Assembly: GCA_017425725.1 (NCBI GenBank)
Contig: JAFOXU010000094.1
Location: forward strand, 1-6,675
Direction of reading: 5' to 3'
DNA length: 6,675 bases
From: Alphaproteobacteria bacterium
GTDB lineage: Bacteria; Pseudomonadota; Alphaproteobacteria; Rs-D84
Below, piece by piece: positions 5,622 to 6,675 of this stretch. Position numbers and translations under genes: made by a program. Each line of letters begins with the position of its first letter. The first letter of the stretch is position 1. The notes below the pieces were generated by a model. The model was not told the origin of the DNA. It ran no database searches and worked only from the letters and a program-made list of their open reading frames with translations.

Positions 5622-6259
5622 ATGAAAAAGTTAGTATCGTTATGTGCAGTTTTGACATTAGTGTCTGCGTGCACAACTGTAAATCCATATACTGGTCAAA
5701 CACAAACTGCCAAGGCAACTTGGGGAACAGCAATTGGTGCTGCAACTGGCGCATTGATTGGTAGTACACAAAATGGGAAAAGTGCATTGATTGGCGGTTT
5801 GGCTGGTGCTGCTGTTGGTGGTGGTGTTGGATATTACTTGGATGTCCAGGCTGCAGAACTGCGTGCAGAATTGGTGTCTACTGGTGTTCAGGTTGTTGAA
5901 TCAGACGACAGTATTCGATTGATTATGCCTGGCAATATTACATTTAAAACAGATTCTGCAGATATTAATTCTTCTTTCTATCCTGTATTAAATTCTGTGG
6001 CACGTGTTTGAATAAGTACAGCAATTCAACTGTTTTGGTTTCCGGTCATACAGATAATACTGGCACTGCAGAATATAACCTGAATCTATCTAAAATGCGT
6101 GCAGGTTCTGTTGCCGCATATCTGGAAGGGCAGGGTGTAAAATCATCACGATTTGAAGTGTTGGGGATGGGATATTCAAATCCAATTGCCAGCAACGATA
6201 CAGTGTCGGGTCGTGAACAAAACAGACGTGTTGAAATAAAAATTATTCCAAACAAATAA
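5622..6259 (+). pseudogene. OmpA-family glycine-zipper lipoprotein (YiaD-like), frameshifted
   Basis: Lipoproteins of this type anchor the envelope to peptidoglycan. Frame one (5622-6011, 129 aa) gives a lipoprotein signal with lipobox VSAC at Cys17 and a glycine-zipper hairpin near 34-72 (GTAIGAATGALIG and LIGGLAGAAVGGGVGYYLD). It then starts the OmpA domain (IRLIMPGNITFKTDSADI) and ends at TGA 6009-6011. The other frame (6008-6259) carries the rest: LVSGHTDNTGTAEYNLNLSK, GMGYSNPIASND and EQNRRVEIKI. It includes the Asp (in HTDN) and Arg (in SKMRAGS) expected to bind diaminopimelate. One extra T in the TTT run at 6007-6009 would join them as VARV-LNKYSNS into about 212 aa, matching YiaD (219 aa). 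The break falls inside the domain, so two separate proteins are unlikely to work. Sequencing error, a true mutation, or unusual recoding are the options. AAGGAG precedes the ATG. Confidence 0.85.
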
Positions 6260-6260
6260 T

Positions 6261-6290
6261 AAAACCGCCAATTGGCGGTTTTATTTTTTT
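6261..6290. terminator. Bidirectional terminator between convergent genes
   Basis: AAAACCGCC (6261-6269), loop AATT and GGCGGTTTT (6274-6282) form a perfect 9-bp stem, followed by A and seven T on the plus strand. It starts 1 nt after the OmpA-lipoprotein stop. On the minus strand the stop codon of the convergent gene (6283-6281) overlaps its stem, and T-rich sequence follows there too. Confidence 0.88.
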
Positions 6291-6675
6291 AATTTAGAAA
6301 TTTCTTTCGTTATATTATCTCGTGCAATTTGTTCGTATTTATTGCGAAAATATTTAATGTTAAAAATATGTTCTCGGCTTAAAAATATATTCAGTATTTT
6401 GATTCGCTCTTGGCAAAATGCATCATCTGAAAATTGCGAGTATTCCAATCTGATTTGATTGGTGTATTGGTTGTATTCTGTATTGATTGCACCCAACGTA
6501 TTTAAATCTAAATCTTGTATTAATTGTTGGTCAAAATCACTTTTTTTGCATTTTTCATAGTCGGTTGCTTTTATCAAATTTTCTATATAATCGGAATTAT
6601 ATTTTAAGGATATTTTTTGTAAAAAAAATTTCGCTTTTTTTATACTGTTTTTAATATCGTTTTTTGTTCCATGTA
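6281..6675 (-). CDS. Unrecognised protein, C-terminal part (runs off right edge)
   Basis: The frame is open from the right window edge to TAA at 6283-6281, giving at least 131 residues. A TTG at 6577 could start a 98-aa version, but no stop interrupts the frame upstream and no convincing ribosome site precedes that TTG. A longer gene that begins outside the window is therefore more likely. The visible part is very Lys/Asn/Ile/Tyr-rich, polar, probably all-helical, and has no signal peptide or membrane helix. It includes KKAKFFLQKIS, DFDQQLIQDLDLNTLG, CQERIKILNIFLS and KYEQIARDNITKEISKLKK. I recognise no family or catalytic motif. It is more AT-rich than its neighbours, which may mean relaxed selection or recent arrival. 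It converges on the OmpA-lipoprotein gene and shares its terminator. Confidence 0.65.
   Translation of the reverse strand, partial: HGTKNDIKNSIKKAKFFLQKISLKYNSDYIENLIKATDYEKCKKSDFDQQLIQDLDLNTLGAINTEYNQYTNQIRLEYSQFSDDAFCQERIKILNIFLSREHIFNIKYFRNKYEQIARDNITKEISKLKK

Noticed and set aside
6002..6013. Programmed -1 frameshift in the OmpA lipoprotein
   Set aside because: CGT GTT TGA gives poor re-pairing after slippage and I saw no strong stimulatory hairpin just downstream. A plain indel is simpler.

Overview
The window reads as a stretch of chromosome from an AT-rich Gram-negative bacterium. The most likely source is an alphaproteobacterium, possibly one of the reduced, anaerobic gut or host-associated lineages. 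That placement is inference from three things: an RpoH-type sigma factor, a YfgM-like/BamB gene pair, and fermentation-type enzymes (pyruvate phosphate dikinase and a phosphate acyltransferase). I see no mobile element, CRISPR array, phage gene or defence system, and coding density is high.

Left part, minus strand, read right to left from 3668. rpoH (heat-shock sigma factor) is followed after 1 nt by an outer-membrane beta-barrel gene with a signal peptide, then after 11 nt by a phosphate butyryl/acetyltransferase (ptb-like). A strong 13-bp hairpin at 783-812 closes this unit. Below it begins ppdK, cut by the left window edge. The 66-nt gap ahead of ppdK holds a heat-shock-like promoter (CTTGCTT, 14 nt, CCCCACAAT).

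Middle, plus strand. rpoH is divergent from a YfgM-like single-pass membrane protein and a BamB-like PQQ-propeller lipoprotein. The two divergent promoters appear to share -10 bases, and the rpoH transcript would start at or almost at its ATG. The BamB-like protein is only 242 aa, with three or four recognisable blades. It is followed by a tRNA-Val(UAC) with its own promoter, a hairpin terminator, and a 77-aa single-pass membrane protein with almost no room for a promoter of its own.

Right part. An OmpA-family lipoprotein (glycine zipper plus peptidoglycan-binding domain, YiaD-like) is broken by an apparent one-base frameshift near 6008. A bidirectional terminator separates it from a convergent, unrecognised minus-strand gene that runs off the right edge.

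Taken together, much of the window concerns the cell envelope and its stress response: RpoH, porin, YfgM/BamB and OmpA-lipoprotein. The two metabolic genes on the left concern acyl-phosphate and pyruvate/PEP energy metabolism. The best leads are the heat-shock-like ppdK promoter, the leaderless rpoH arrangement with overlapping divergent promoters, the shortened BamB, and the OmpA frameshift.
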